Assembly (NCBI GenBank): GCA_044226655.1
Contig: JBGAGO010000004.1
Location: 233,356-297,355 of the forward strand
Length of the DNA: 64,000 nucleotides
Reading direction: 5' to 3'
Source of the DNA: JBEVOS01 sp044226655
Lineage (GTDB): Bacteria > Pseudomonadota > Alphaproteobacteria > Caulobacterales > Aquidulcibacteraceae
A program made the translations under genes and the position numbers. Position 1 is the first letter of the stretch. Each line of letters begins with the position of its first letter. A model generated the notes under the pieces. That model was not told the origin of the DNA. It searched no databases and worked only from the letters and a program-made list of their open reading frames with translations. This document shows, piece after piece, positions 44,646 to 53,162 of the stretch.

Positions 44646-47036
44646 TTACGCCCGCAACACCCCGCCCGTGCCCTTGGCGACATTCGCCACGATGCGCTGC
44701 GACAGCGCCTCGATCTCGACATCGGTGAGCGTCTTGTCGCGCGGCTGGATCGTCACCTCGATGGCGAGCGATTTCTTGCCCTCCGGCACGCCCTGCCCGC
44801 GATAGACGTCGAACAGCGTCACATCCGCCACCAGCTGCTTGTCCGCGCCGATCGCCGCGCGCACCAGATCGGCGGCGGCGATTTTATCATCCACGATGAA
44901 CGCGTAATCGCGCGTCAGCGGCATCAGATCGGAAAGCTCCAGCGCGGGCTTGGCGCGCGTCGGCTTGCCGCGCGGCGCCGGCAGCGCGTCGACGAACACT
45001 TCAAACGCCAAAGCCGGCGCGCCCACGCCCATCGCATCGAGCACGCGCGGATGGATTTCCCCGTATGCCGCAATCACCTTCGGCCCGATCTTGAACACGC
45101 CCGCGCGTCCCGGCCGCCACCAGGGTGGCGCCTCCGCGCTCGTCTGCATCGACGCGACCGGCGCGCCGAGCGCCTCCAGCAGCATCAGGCAATCGCGCTT
45201 CACATCGAAGAGGTCCGGCGCCGGCGTCTGCCGCCATGAGCGCGGCGCCTTGGGCAGCCACACCGCCGCGACCGCGCGGTGCTGATCGGCTTCGCCATCG
45301 CCGACATAGATCGGCCCGGCTTCGAACACGCGCATATCGCCGTGCCCGCGATCGGAATTGCGCTGCGCCGCCTGCAAAAGATTCGCCAACGCCGTCGGCC
45401 GCATACAATCGAGATCGGCCGCGATCGGATTGGCGATCAGCAGATTTTGCGCGCCGCCGCCGAACAAAGCCGCGAAGCGATGCGGCATGAAGCTCCAGGT
45501 CACCGCCTCCAGCCAGCCCGCGCCCGCCAGCGCGCGCCGCGCCACGCGCAGCCGGCTTTCACCCACGCTCGCCGGCGGGGCGCGATGGCCCTTGGCGCGC
45601 GGCGGCTCGTTCATCGGAATCGCGCCATAGCCTTCGATGCGCGCGATCTCTTCGACGATGTCGGCCTGCCCTTCCACATCGCGACGCCAGCTCGGCGGCG
45701 TGACGATGAGCGTCTTGCCCGCCGCTTCGGGCGAGGTTTCGAAACCGAGCGCTTTGAGGATCGCGCGCTGCCGCGTCGGCGTCACCGTGAAGCCCGCCAG
45801 CGTGCGCACGCGCTCAGGATCGTACACGACCGGCGCCGGCGGCGCGGGAATGTCGCCCGCAACCATCACCTCGCTCGGCTCGCCGCCGCACAATTCGAGA
45901 ATAAGCCGCGTCGCCAGCTCGATGCCGGGCACGACGAAGCCCGGATCGACGCCGCGCTCGAAGCGATATTTCGCATCGCTGTTGATGCCGGTCGCCCGCC
46001 CGGTCTGGAACGTGATCAGCGGATCGAACCACGCACTTTCAACCAACACGTCCGTCGTCGTCTCGCTGCACCCGGTCGTCTCCCCGCCCATCACGCCGCC
46101 AAGCCCGATCACGCCGCTATCGTCGGCGATCACGCACATCGCCGGCGTCACGGCATACGTCTTGCCATCAAGCGCGACGAAGCTTTCGCCGTCCCTGCCC
46201 ATGCGCGCCCGCACAGGACCTTTGAGCTTGCCCGCATCATAGACATGCAGCGGCCGCGCGCGATCGAGCGAAAGATAATTCGTCAGATCGACAAGGATAT
46301 TGCGCGGACGCAGGCCGACCGCGCGCAGCTTGCGCTGCAGCCAATCCGGCGACGGCCCATTCTTCACGCCGCGGATCAGCCGTCCCGCGAACACCGGGCA
46401 CGCTTTCGCATCCTCGGTCGCCACCTTCACCGTCGATTGAAAGCGGCCCGGAACCGGCAGCACGGCCTTGGTCGTGAATTTGCCCACGCCCGCCGCCGCA
46501 AGATCGCGCGCGATGCCGACGACGCCCAGCCAGTCCGGCCGATTGGGCGTCACCTCGAAATCGATCACCGGATCGTTGAGATGCAGCGCCTCCGCGATCG
46601 GCGCGCCAATCGCCAGCGACGCATCGAGTTCGAGAATGCCATCGGCGTCTGAATCAAGCTCAAGCTCCGCGCCCGAACACAGCATGCCGTTCGACACCAC
46701 GCCGCGCACCGGCCGCGCCTCAAGCGTGATGCCGCTGCCCGGCACATAGGTCCCGATCGGCGCAAACGCCGTGACAAGCCCCGCGCGCGCGTTTGGCGCG
46801 CCGCACACGATTTCCAAGCGCCCCAGCTTGGTGTCGACCTGGCAAACCTGCAGCTTGTCTGCATTCGGATGCCGCTTCGCCTCGACAATGCGCGCAACGG
46901 AGAACGCCGCGAGCTTGCCCGCCGGATCGCTCACCTCCTCCACCTCAAGCCCCGCCATCGTCATCGCCTCGACAAGACGCAGCAGATCGACATCGGTCTC
47001 AAGGTGATCCTTGAGCCAGGAGAGAGAGAATTTCAT
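44646..47036 (-). CDS. pheT: phenylalanine-tRNA ligase beta subunit
   Basis: Beta chain of the (alpha-beta)2 synthetase, 796 residues. N-terminal EMAP-II-like tRNA-binding domain (about 40-150: IVEAKRHPNADKLQVCQVDT), B3/B4 editing region (FEVTPNRPDWLGVVGIARDL, NILVDLTNYLSLDRARPLHVY), B5, catalytic-like core and the C-terminal anticodon-binding FDX-ACB domain (LSDLMPLTRDYAFIVD, FDVYRGQGVPEGKKSLA). It follows pheS but is separated by 160 bases containing a palindromic repeat. Confidence 0.96.
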   Translation of the reverse strand: MKFSLSWLKDHLETDVDLLRLVEAMTMAGLEVEEVSDPAGKLAAFSVARIVEAKRHPNADKLQVCQVDTKLGRLEIVCGAPNARAGLVTAFAPIGTYVPGSGITLEARPVRGVVSNGMLCSGAELELDSDADGILELDASLAIGAPIAEALHLNDPVIDFEVTPNRPDWLGVVGIARDLAAAGVGKFTTKAVLPVPGRFQSTVKVATEDAKACPVFAGRLIRGVKNGPSPDWLQRKLRAVGLRPRNILVDLTNYLSLDRARPLHVYDAGKLKGPVRARMGRDGESFVALDGKTYAVTPAMCVIADDSGVIGLGGVMGGETTGCSETTTDVLVESAWFDPLITFQTGRATGINSDAKYRFERGVDPGFVVPGIELATRLILELCGGEPSEVMVAGDIPAPPAPVVYDPERVRTLAGFTVTPTRQRAILKALGFETSPEAAGKTLIVTPPSWRRDVEGQADIVEEIARIEGYGAIPMNEPPRAKGHRAPPASVGESRLRVARRALAGAGWLEAVTWSFMPHRFAALFGGGAQNLLIANPIAADLDCMRPTALANLLQAAQRNSDRGHGDMRVFEAGPIYVGDGEADQHRAVAAVWLPKAPRSWRQTPAPDLFDVKRDCLMLLEALGAPVASMQTSAEAPPWWRPGRAGVFKIGPKVIAAYGEIHPRVLDAMGVGAPALAFEVFVDALPAPRGKPTRAKPALELSDLMPLTRDYAFIVDDKIAAADLVRAAIGADKQLVADVTLFDVYRGQGVPEGKKSLAIEVTIQPRDKTLTDVEIEALSQRIVANVAKGTGGVLRA

Positions 47037-47044
47037 GGCGCGAC

Positions 47045-47185
47045 TCTCTCCCTCCCCCCTTGTGGGGGAGGGTTGGGGTGGGGGGGCGTGCAGGATGAGG
47101 CGAAGAGGTTGCGGACGGCCGCAATCGAAGCGCTCTGTCCTGAACGCCCCCCACCCCTAACCCCTCCCCGCAAGGGGGAGGGGGA
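47045..47185. repeat. GC-rich palindromic element between pheS and pheT
   Basis: Arms 47045-47086 and 47147-47185 (CCCTCCCCCCTTGTGGGGGAGGG / CCCTCCCCGCAAGGGGGAGGG types, with TTGGGGTGGGG / CCCCACCCCTAA beyond) are reverse complements with a loop of about 60 bases. It occupies nearly all of the pheS-pheT gap and would form a large hairpin in the shared transcript. Confidence 0.8.
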
Positions 47186-47196
47186 CAAGGCCGCGC

Positions 47197-48321
47197 TCAT
47201 GTCGCAACGCCCTGCGCCAAGCCCGGCAACAAATACGGCGAGAACCCGTAATGCTTCAGCCAGCGCGCATCGTTGCTGAACACGTCGCGCAGATCGGGCA
47301 TGCCGTATTTCAGCATGGCGAGACGATCGACGCCGAAGCCGAACGCGTAGCCTTGCCATTCATTCGGATCGAGCCCGCAATTCCTGATCACATTGGGATG
47401 CACCATCCCGCAGCCGAGCACTTCGAGCCAATCCTCGCCCTGCCCGATCTTCAATTGCCCGCCGCTGCGATCGCAGCGCACGTCCATCTCCGCGCTCGGC
47501 TCCGTGAACGGGAAAAAGTGCGGGCGGAAGCGCACCTCGACTTCGTCGACCTCGAAGAACGCTTTTGCGAGCGCCGTCACCGTGCCCTTCAGGTCCGCCA
47601 TCGTCGACGTGCGGTCGATCACCAGCCCTTCCATCTGATGGAACATCGGCGTGTGCGTCGCATCTGAATCGACCCGATACGTGCGGCCCTGGCAGATCAT
47701 GCGGATCGGCGGCTTCTGCTTCAGCATCGTGCGCACCTGCACGGGGCTGGTGTGCGTGCGCAGCAGCTTGCGCGCGCGCGCATCCATCGGCGCTGCGGGG
47801 GCATTCGGATCGTTCCCCGGCGTGCGGCCGAGAAAGAACGTGTCGTGCGCATCGCGCGCGGGATGCTTGTCCGGGAAATTGAGCGCGGTGAAATTGTTGA
47901 AATCGGTTTCGATGTCGGGCCCTTCTTCGAGCACGAAGCCCATCTCGCCGCAGATCGCCGCCAGCTCCTCCATCACATGGCTGATCGGATGGATCGCGCC
48001 GACGCGCACACGCGCCGCCGGCAAGGTCACATCGACCGCTTCCGCGCGCAGCTTGGCCTCAAGCGCCGCTTCCGCGAGCTCGGCCTTACGCGCCGCCAGC
48101 GCTTCCGTGAGCCGATCCTTCAGCCCATTGAGCTTCGGCCCCATCGCCTGACGCTCATCCGGGCTCATCTGCCCCAGCGTGCGCATCAATTGCGAAACAA
48201 AGCCCTGCTTGCCGAGCGCTTCCACGCGCAGCGTTTCCAAAGCTGCTTCCGAATCCGCAGCGCTCAAGCGAGACAGCGTCTCGCTCTCCAACACACTTAT
48301 ATCCTGATCAAACGCGCTCAT
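47197..48321 (-). CDS. pheS: phenylalanine-tRNA ligase alpha subunit
   Basis: Catalytic alpha chain, 374 residues. N-terminal coiled coil (about 1-90), then class II core: motif 1 near HPISHVMEELAAICGEMGF, motif 2 ICQGRTYRVDSDATHTPMFHQMEG, motif 3 FGFGVDRLAMLKYGM. The ATG at 48321 is the conserved start; an upstream TTG extension is rejected. Pairs with PheT downstream. Confidence 0.96.
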   Translation of the reverse strand: MSAFDQDISVLESETLSRLSAADSEAALETLRVEALGKQGFVSQLMRTLGQMSPDERQAMGPKLNGLKDRLTEALAARKAELAEAALEAKLRAEAVDVTLPAARVRVGAIHPISHVMEELAAICGEMGFVLEEGPDIETDFNNFTALNFPDKHPARDAHDTFFLGRTPGNDPNAPAAPMDARARKLLRTHTSPVQVRTMLKQKPPIRMICQGRTYRVDSDATHTPMFHQMEGLVIDRTSTMADLKGTVTALAKAFFEVDEVEVRFRPHFFPFTEPSAEMDVRCDRSGGQLKIGQGEDWLEVLGCGMVHPNVIRNCGLDPNEWQGYAFGFGVDRLAMLKYGMPDLRDVFSNDARWLKHYGFSPYLLPGLAQGVAT

Positions 48322-48430
48322 TTTCCGCTGTCTAGCTGAGTAGATTTTGATATCATAGAGGTGAAGTTGACGCCCGTCATTTTGGTCTCTCGCAAGGTCA
48401 AACAAGAACAGGCAGCTTCGGGGGGAGCTA

Positions 48431-49042
48431 ATGCGCGGGCTTTTTGTCGTTGCGTTGCTGATGTGCGCGACTCCTTACGCGCAAGCGCAAGCGCCGCCGC
48501 CCGAACAACAGACAGCACCGATCGTATCGCCTGAATCGCATGCCCTAGAAGTTTTGTCCGGCACGCTCATCCGCGTCCGAACTGTCAGCGCTCTTGGATC
48601 GCAGACGAACCATCGTGGCGACGTGTTCGAACTGGAGCTGGCGGAACCGCTTGTTGTCGATGGCATCGAAGTCGCTCCCATTGGCGCGAGGGGGTTAGGC
48701 GAGGTCCTGGACGCGGGCCGATCAGGTTGGGGCGGTCGCCCCGGAAAACTCATTCTTGCGGCGCGCTCTCTTGAAGTGCGTGGGCGGCAGGTAAGAATTC
48801 GCTCTCTGCAGCTCATTTCGAACGGCGAAAATCGATCGAACTCGGCCCTCGCTGCTTCCGTTGTTATGGGAGCGGCGGCGCCCATCGGCGGATTTGCCGG
48901 ATTTCTCGTGACGGGCGGAGAAATCCAGATTCCAGAAGGAACGTTGGCGTCAGCGCGCATCGGCGAGACCGTCGAAATCGACGACATCAACGCCGCCGAC
49001 AGCCAGCCACAAGCGCCCGAGGTCGCGCAATCGGCCCACTAG
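48431..49042 (+). CDS. uncharacterised secreted protein
   Basis: A 203-residue exported protein. Signal about 1-20 (VVALLMCATPYAQA), then a beta-rich part (GTLIRVRTVSALGSQTNHRG, FELELAEPLVVDG, RGLGEVLDAGRSGW) reminiscent of conserved envelope proteins with a short glycine-rich hydrophobic hairpin (about 138-160: VVMGAAAPIGGFAGFLV). GGGGGAG lies just before the ATG. Slightly less GC-biased than neighbours. Tandem with the next secreted gene. Confidence 0.72.
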   Translation: MRGLFVVALLMCATPYAQAQAPPPEQQTAPIVSPESHALEVLSGTLIRVRTVSALGSQTNHRGDVFELELAEPLVVDGIEVAPIGARGLGEVLDAGRSGWGGRPGKLILAARSLEVRGRQVRIRSLQLISNGENRSNSALAASVVMGAAAPIGGFAGFLVTGGEIQIPEGTLASARIGETVEIDDINAADSQPQAPEVAQSAH

Positions 49043-49076
49043 TCCGCCGAAGAACGAACAATCATGGGAGGGAAAA

Positions 49077-49604
49077 TTGAACACATATCTACGCACGTTC
49101 GCCATCGGCGCCGTCCTCGCACTTTCATTCGCTGTCCCGTTCGCGGCGGCGCAGCAAACGCCCTCAAGCGTCGAGGCGGTCCCGGCGGCTCCCAGCGCGG
49201 ATGGAGCTGCGACTCCGACCGCGCCGGAAGCTACGCCTCCGGCCGCACCAGCCAGCGAAACGACCGCGACGGTTGTCGGCCCGCCGCCAGCGAACAAGAG
49301 CTTCGTCATCGTATTTCGACCGAGCAGGATGGCGGGCGGAGCTATCACCTTTACAGCCATGGAAGGCGACAACGAACTCGGCCGCTTGTCGAACGGCCGC
49401 TACATCGCGGTCCCTGTTGATCCAGGCATCCACGAATTTCGCATTCGCGGCGGGGAATCTGCGCGTTTCGAAGTGGAAGAAGGCGAGACCTATTACCTTC
49501 AGCTCAACATCGCGATGGGCCTGATGTCCGGCCGCGGCGTGCTTGCACCGTCAGACAAGGCGACCTTTGAACGCCGCCCGCTGCAAGCCTACACGCCTGA
49601 CTAA
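49077..49604 (+). CDS. DUF2846-like secreted protein
   Basis: A 175-residue exported protein with TTG start and GGGAGGG four bases upstream. Signal about 1-26 (ending FAVPFAAAQ), an Ala/Pro-rich linker (about 27-75), then a small beta domain: FVIVFRPSRMAGGAITFTA, NGRYIAVPVDPGIHEFRIRG, YYLQLNIAMGLMSG. This order matches DUF2846-type domains. Function unknown. It and the preceding gene may form a two-gene unit. Confidence 0.72.
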   Translation: MNTYLRTFAIGAVLALSFAVPFAAAQQTPSSVEAVPAAPSADGAATPTAPEATPPAAPASETTATVVGPPPANKSFVIVFRPSRMAGGAITFTAMEGDNELGRLSNGRYIAVPVDPGIHEFRIRGGESARFEVEEGETYYLQLNIAMGLMSGRGVLAPSDKATFERRPLQAYTPD

Positions 49605-49631
49605 ACGATCCTGGGAGCGTCGCGCGCCTGC

Positions 49632-49988
49632 TTAGCTCAAAGCAGCGCGCGCCTTCTCCACGAGGCCCTTGAAGGCCTCCGGCTGGTTCATGGCGAGATC
49701 GGCCATCACCTTGCGGTCGAGTTCGATCCCAGCCTTCACCAGCCCGCTGATAAATCGCGAATAGGTGAGGCCGTGCTCGCGCACGCCGGCATTGATGCGC
49801 TGGATCCAGAGCGCGCGGAAATTCCGCTTCTTCACGCGCCGGTCGCGATACGAATATTTCGCGGCCTTCTCAACCGCGGCGTTCGCCGCGCGGAACGTGT
49901 TCTTGCGCCGGCCGTAATAGCCCTTGGCGGCTTTCGTGACTTTCTTGTGCCGGGCGTGCGCCGTCACGCCCCCTTTGACTCGCGCCAT
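49632..49988 (-). CDS. rplT: 50S ribosomal protein L20
   Basis: Primary 23S rRNA-binding protein, 118 residues. Sequence is canonical (HKKVTKAAKGYYGRRKNTFR, RDRRVKKRNFRALWIQRINA). Fourteen bases after rpmI on the same strand. In many bacteria L20 autoregulates this operon; no leader structure for that was recognised here. Confidence 0.97.
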   Translation of the reverse strand: MARVKGGVTAHARHKKVTKAAKGYYGRRKNTFRAANAAVEKAAKYSYRDRRVKKRNFRALWIQRINAGVREHGLTYSRFISGLVKAGIELDRKVMADLAMNQPEAFKGLVEKARAALS

Positions 49989-50002
49989 CTATCCGCTCCC
50001 GC

Positions 50003-50206
50003 TCAGTCGAGGCCGTAAGGAATCCAAAGCTTGACGCGGATGGCGTCCGGCTTTGCGAGTTCCGAGGTTCCGCGGTTTTGGCGGATATACTTGCCCGAAT
50101 GGTGCGTGAGGCGGTGGCGCTTGCCGGAAGCCCCGACCATCACCTTGCCAGACGCGGTGAGCTTGAAGCGTTTTTTGACGCCGCTCTTCGTCTTCAGTTT
50201 CGGCAT
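50003..50206 (-). CDS. rpmI: 50S ribosomal protein L35
   Basis: Ribosomal protein of 67 residues (MPKLKTKSGVKKRFKLTASG start, RLTHHSGKYIRQNRG). The ATG has AGGAGGG upstream. Usually infC-rpmI-rplT are adjacent; here infC is 2.3 kb further upstream, with other genes between. Confidence 0.97.
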   Translation of the reverse strand: MPKLKTKSGVKKRFKLTASGKVMVGASGKRHRLTHHSGKYIRQNRGTSELAKPDAIRVKLWIPYGLD

Positions 50207-50361
50207 TTGTCCCTCCTGGGAAAAGCTCGCCCGAAGACAAGCTGGATGGACCGCCACGGCATGCCGTTTCGCCGGGCGGCCAAAAGAGGCGGGCAGGTAG
50301 CATGGGGGCCGGGCCGGAGCAAGCCGGCGGGCGGGGAGCTAGGGATCGAGGGGTTGGGGCA

Positions 50362-50469
50362 GTCATTCCGGACGCGCGGAGCGCGATCCGAAACCCAGGG
50401 GCCGGGGCGCCCAGCGTTCGTTGCCCCTGGGTTCCGGGTCTCGGCGCAACGCGCCTCGCCCGGAATGAC
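50362..50469. repeat. inverted-repeat element upstream of rpmI, third family
   Basis: GTCATTCCGG...CCCAGGGG and CCCCTGGG...CCGGAATGAC are imperfect reverse complements spanning the element (50362-50401 and 50424-50469). It lies in the 327-base gap between rpmI and a divergent gene, which otherwise shows nothing but GC-rich sequence and a possible leader. Confidence 0.75.
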
Positions 50470-50533
50470 AGCTCCTCTTCCGCTCGTCCCCTAATGCCTA
50501 TTCGTCCCGACCGCTTTCCCCTAAGCTGCGCCC

Positions 50534-50980
50534 ATGTCCGCCTTCGACGACGCCAAGAAAGAGGTCCTCGGAACCCCGGCCCGCATCGGCGGAGCGGTGC
50601 GCACCTTTTTCGGCTCACGCGTGGCGATCGCGGTAACCTGCGCCTTCGCGATCACGTTCGGCTGCCAGCTGCTGCTCAACAAGGACGAGCCCGCCCCGCT
50701 CGCGGGCCTCTCGCTTGTGCAGATCGGCCTGCCGCCGCTCGAACTCGGCCGCGTCGGCGAACTCGCCGATGAAGCCGGCAAATCCGCCATGCGCAACGGC
50801 GCGCCCGAAGCCATCGCGCAATTCTTCGATGAAAATCCCTGGGCGCCGGCCTGGTTCAACGGCATCGGCTTCGCCCTGTTCGCGCTGCTGTTCGTGTGGA
50901 CGCTCTATCTCCAAGCCCGCCAATACAAACGCCATCCCACGATCCACGCCGATTCCAATCTGACGGCGACGCAGGAATAG
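50534..50980 (+). CDS. uncharacterised two-span membrane protein
   Basis: A 148-residue protein with hydrophobic spans at about 29-48 (VAIAVTCAFAITFGCQLLL) and 106-126 (WFNGIGFALFALLFVWTLYL) and an acidic loop between them. No family recognised. Ribosome binding site weak. It opens a plus-strand island that also holds the antitoxin/toxin pair. Confidence 0.6.
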   Translation: MSAFDDAKKEVLGTPARIGGAVRTFFGSRVAIAVTCAFAITFGCQLLLNKDEPAPLAGLSLVQIGLPPLELGRVGELADEAGKSAMRNGAPEAIAQFFDENPWAPAWFNGIGFALFALLFVWTLYLQARQYKRHPTIHADSNLTATQE

Positions 50981-51035
50981 AGGCGGCGGGCGCACGCATT
51001 TGGCGCACGGACGCAGCGATGTTAGATTTGCGTCG

Positions 51036-51296
51036 ATGGCCGATACGCTCACCATCTCGCTCGACGGCCCCTTGGCCGACGATGTACGCGCCGCGGCCGA
51101 GGCGCGCGGCATGACGCCGGAGGACTACGTCCGCGAGCAACTCGCCGAGAGCGTCGCGCCCGACAGCGCGTACGACGATCTCAGCTGGGAGGAAGACCAG
51201 CGCCGCCTCGAAGAGCCGGGCGAGAATGTCCCGCTGGACGAAGCGTTCGATCGCTTTGAAGCCAAAATTGCGAGCCTGCGCGCGCAGAAGAAATGA
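51036..51296 (+). CDS. ParD/CopG-like antitoxin
   Basis: An 86-residue protein. The N-terminal ribbon-helix-helix (TLTISLDGPLADDVRAAAEA, GMTPEDYVREQLAES) is followed by an acidic C-terminal tail, the layout of ParD-type antitoxins. Its stop overlaps the toxin start as ATGA. Because the toxin frame is broken, it may now be an orphan regulator. Confidence 0.82.
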   Translation: MADTLTISLDGPLADDVRAAAEARGMTPEDYVREQLAESVAPDSAYDDLSWEEDQRRLEEPGENVPLDEAFDRFEAKIASLRAQKK

Positions 51297-51582
51297 GCCG
51301 CAGGGTCGAACTCCGCCCTGCGGCGGAACGCGACCTCGACCGCCTAGCGCGCTTCGTCGCGAACATGGACGAGCGCGCGGGCGTCAAGCGCGCGCGAGAG
51401 CTTCGCGAGAAATTGCAATATTGGGCGCGCGCCCATTCCTTGGTCGTCCCGGCTCCAAACCGGATACGCGTGAACGCACAATCAAGTTCGGACGTTCGAG
51501 CTATCTGATCCGCTATCGCGTGACGGACGACGCGGTGATCGTGACCCGCATCTGGCACGGCAAAGAGAACCGCCCGCGCTGA
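51293..51582 (+). pseudogene. ParE/RelE-family toxin, frameshifted
   Basis: The first frame gives VELRPAAERDLDRLARFVAN, a normal ParE start, but after about residue 43 it drifts into unrelated residues and stops at 51508. The conserved second half (PFLGRPGSKPDTRERTIKFG, SSYLIRYRVTDDAVIVTRIW, ending HGKEN) lies in the overlapping frame up to 51582. One missing base near 51410-51435 explains this. Either a decayed toxin or a sequencing error; programmed frameshifting is less likely as I see no classic slippery site. Confidence 0.8.
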
Positions 51583-51719
51583 CAGCACATCGCAGGCCTC
51601 CAGCGCCCTACCTCCGCCGCGCTTGTCTCGCCTTCGCACCCGCGCGCGAGCGCCGCATTCTCTCCGCGGCGCCATGACGATCCGGCAGATGTTCACGCGG
51701 GGTTGCGCGCTGAGGCGCG

Positions 51720-52400
51720 CTAGGTTTTCACCGAAATCTCGGTGCCGCCGTAGAGCGGAAAATGCGCTGATACGAAGCCGTTGGCGGGATCGCGCATGAA
51801 AGCGCTATAGGCGTGGCGATCCGCCGGGGCGTGGCCGGATTGGTCGCAGAACACGATCGCGCCGGCGCGGAGTTGCGGCGTCACGAGCCGCAGCACCGGC
51901 AACGCCAATTTCGGCCAGCCATCGACCAGCAGAAAATCAACCGGGCCGCCACAATCCTTCAGCGTCTCTAGCGCGTCGCCCTCCCGCAAATCGATGAACG
52001 CGGAAAGGCCGGCGGCCTCGAAATTGGCGCGGGCGATGCGCACCTTGGACGGCTCAAGCTCCGTACCGATGACCGAACCGCCGCCATTGTCGCGCAGCGC
52101 GCTCGCCAAATAGAGCGTCGAGACGCCGAACGAGGTGCCGAACTCGACCACACGCGTCGCGCGGAGGCTTCGGCACAGCAGATAGATCAGCCCGCCCTGT
52201 CGGCGATCGATCGGGATCAGCTTGTCGCGATAATAGCCGCCGACGTCCTCCGCGGACTTTTGGCCAAACATCATGCCCAGCGCGCCGCCAGCGAGGTGCG
52301 CGACGACGCCCGGCAATTGGCGGCCGGCGCGTCGATGGAGGCCATCGAGCACGCCCCTCACCTTCGGATCATGGATGAGTGAGTGCTCTTGCGCCATCAT
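51720..52400 (-). CDS. class I SAM-dependent methyltransferase (O-methyltransferase-like)
   Basis: A 226-residue enzyme. Motif I VVEFGTSFGVSTLYLASALR, acidic motif II IGTELEPSK, then FLLVDGWPKLALPVLRLVTP and GGTEISVKT are typical of the caffeoyl-CoA/predicted O-methyltransferase group. Two adjacent ATG codons follow a G-rich ribosome site. The upstream region is unusually A+T-rich with palindromic TGCA sites. Substrate unknown. Confidence 0.85.
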   Translation of the reverse strand: MMAQEHSLIHDPKVRGVLDGLHRRAGRQLPGVVAHLAGGALGMMFGQKSAEDVGGYYRDKLIPIDRRQGGLIYLLCRSLRATRVVEFGTSFGVSTLYLASALRDNGGGSVIGTELEPSKVRIARANFEAAGLSAFIDLREGDALETLKDCGGPVDFLLVDGWPKLALPVLRLVTPQLRAGAIVFCDQSGHAPADRHAYSAFMRDPANGFVSAHFPLYGGTEISVKT

Positions 52401-52406
52401 CGCCCC

Positions 52407-52437
52407 CTAAATGCAATTAAGAACTATATGCAAATAG
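52407..52437. promoter_or_regulatory. A+T-rich putative operator upstream of the methyltransferase
   Basis: CTATATGCAAATAG (52424-52437) is palindromic except one pair, and CTAAATGCAA (52407-52416) is a second half-copy 17 bases away. Both lie 7-37 bases before the ATG, where a promoter is expected. Confidence 0.4.
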
Positions 52438-52537
52438 AAAGAAATGTCGAGCGTCATTGGCGCGCGTGCGCGCTCGCCGACGTTCGATCGGATGGCGAGT
52501 CTGGAAAGGCGGGCCGTACCGTGGCGGAGCGCCGCGC

Positions 52538-53083
52538 TTACGCGCGCGGCGCCATCACCATCACCACTTGCCGGCCTTCGAAGCGCGGTTCGTGTTCGAC
52601 CTTGGCGATGCTGTCGAGTTCGGTGCGCATGCGTTCGAGCAATTCCATGCCGATATGCGTGTGCGCGAGTTCGCGGCCGCGGAAGCGCAGGGTGACCTTC
52701 ACCTTGTCGCCTTCCTCGAAGAAGCGATGGATGGCCTTCATCTTCACGGTGTAATCATGGTCGTCGATATTCGGGCGGACCTTGATTTCCTTGAGCTCGA
52801 TGCGCTTGGCCTTCTTGCGCGTTTCGGCCTTCTTCTTCTGCTCCTCGAAGCGGAATTTTCCGTAGTCGAGGATTTTGCAGACAGGCGGATTGGAATTCGG
52901 CGAGACTTCCACGAGGTCGAGCCCCGCTTCTCGAGCCGCTTCCAGCGCCGCGCTAAGCGGCATCTCCCCCTGCTTCTCCCCATCTTCATCGATGAGCAGG
53001 ACGCGGGCGACCCCGCGGATTTCTTCGTTCACGCGCGGCCCATCCTTGGTGGGCGGCGGCGCGGCATACGGACGACGGGCTAT
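52538..53083 (-). CDS. infC: translation initiation factor IF-3, ATA start codon
   Basis: Binds the 30S subunit and proofreads start codons; 181 residues. The conserved N-terminus IARRPYAAPPPTKDGPRVNE is encoded upstream of the first GTG and begins with ATA (53081-53083 on the minus strand), four bases after AGGAGAG. This is the known infC habit of a non-AUG/GUG/UUG start (AUU in Escherichia coli) used for autoregulation. Later blocks SPNSNPPVCKILDYGKFRFE and VTLRFRGRELAHTHIG are canonical. Confidence 0.94.
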   Translation of the reverse strand: MARRPYAAPPPTKDGPRVNEEIRGVARVLLIDEDGEKQGEMPLSAALEAAREAGLDLVEVSPNSNPPVCKILDYGKFRFEEQKKKAETRKKAKRIELKEIKVRPNIDDHDYTVKMKAIHRFFEEGDKVKVTLRFRGRELAHTHIGMELLERMRTELDSIAKVEHEPRFEGRQVVMVMAPRA

Positions 53084-53162
53084 GCTTCTCTCCTGTGCAT
53101 GACAAAACCGTGCCGGCGCGCCCGCGCCGGCACTCCCAATATCGCGCGAGCCGCGCGCCGCT

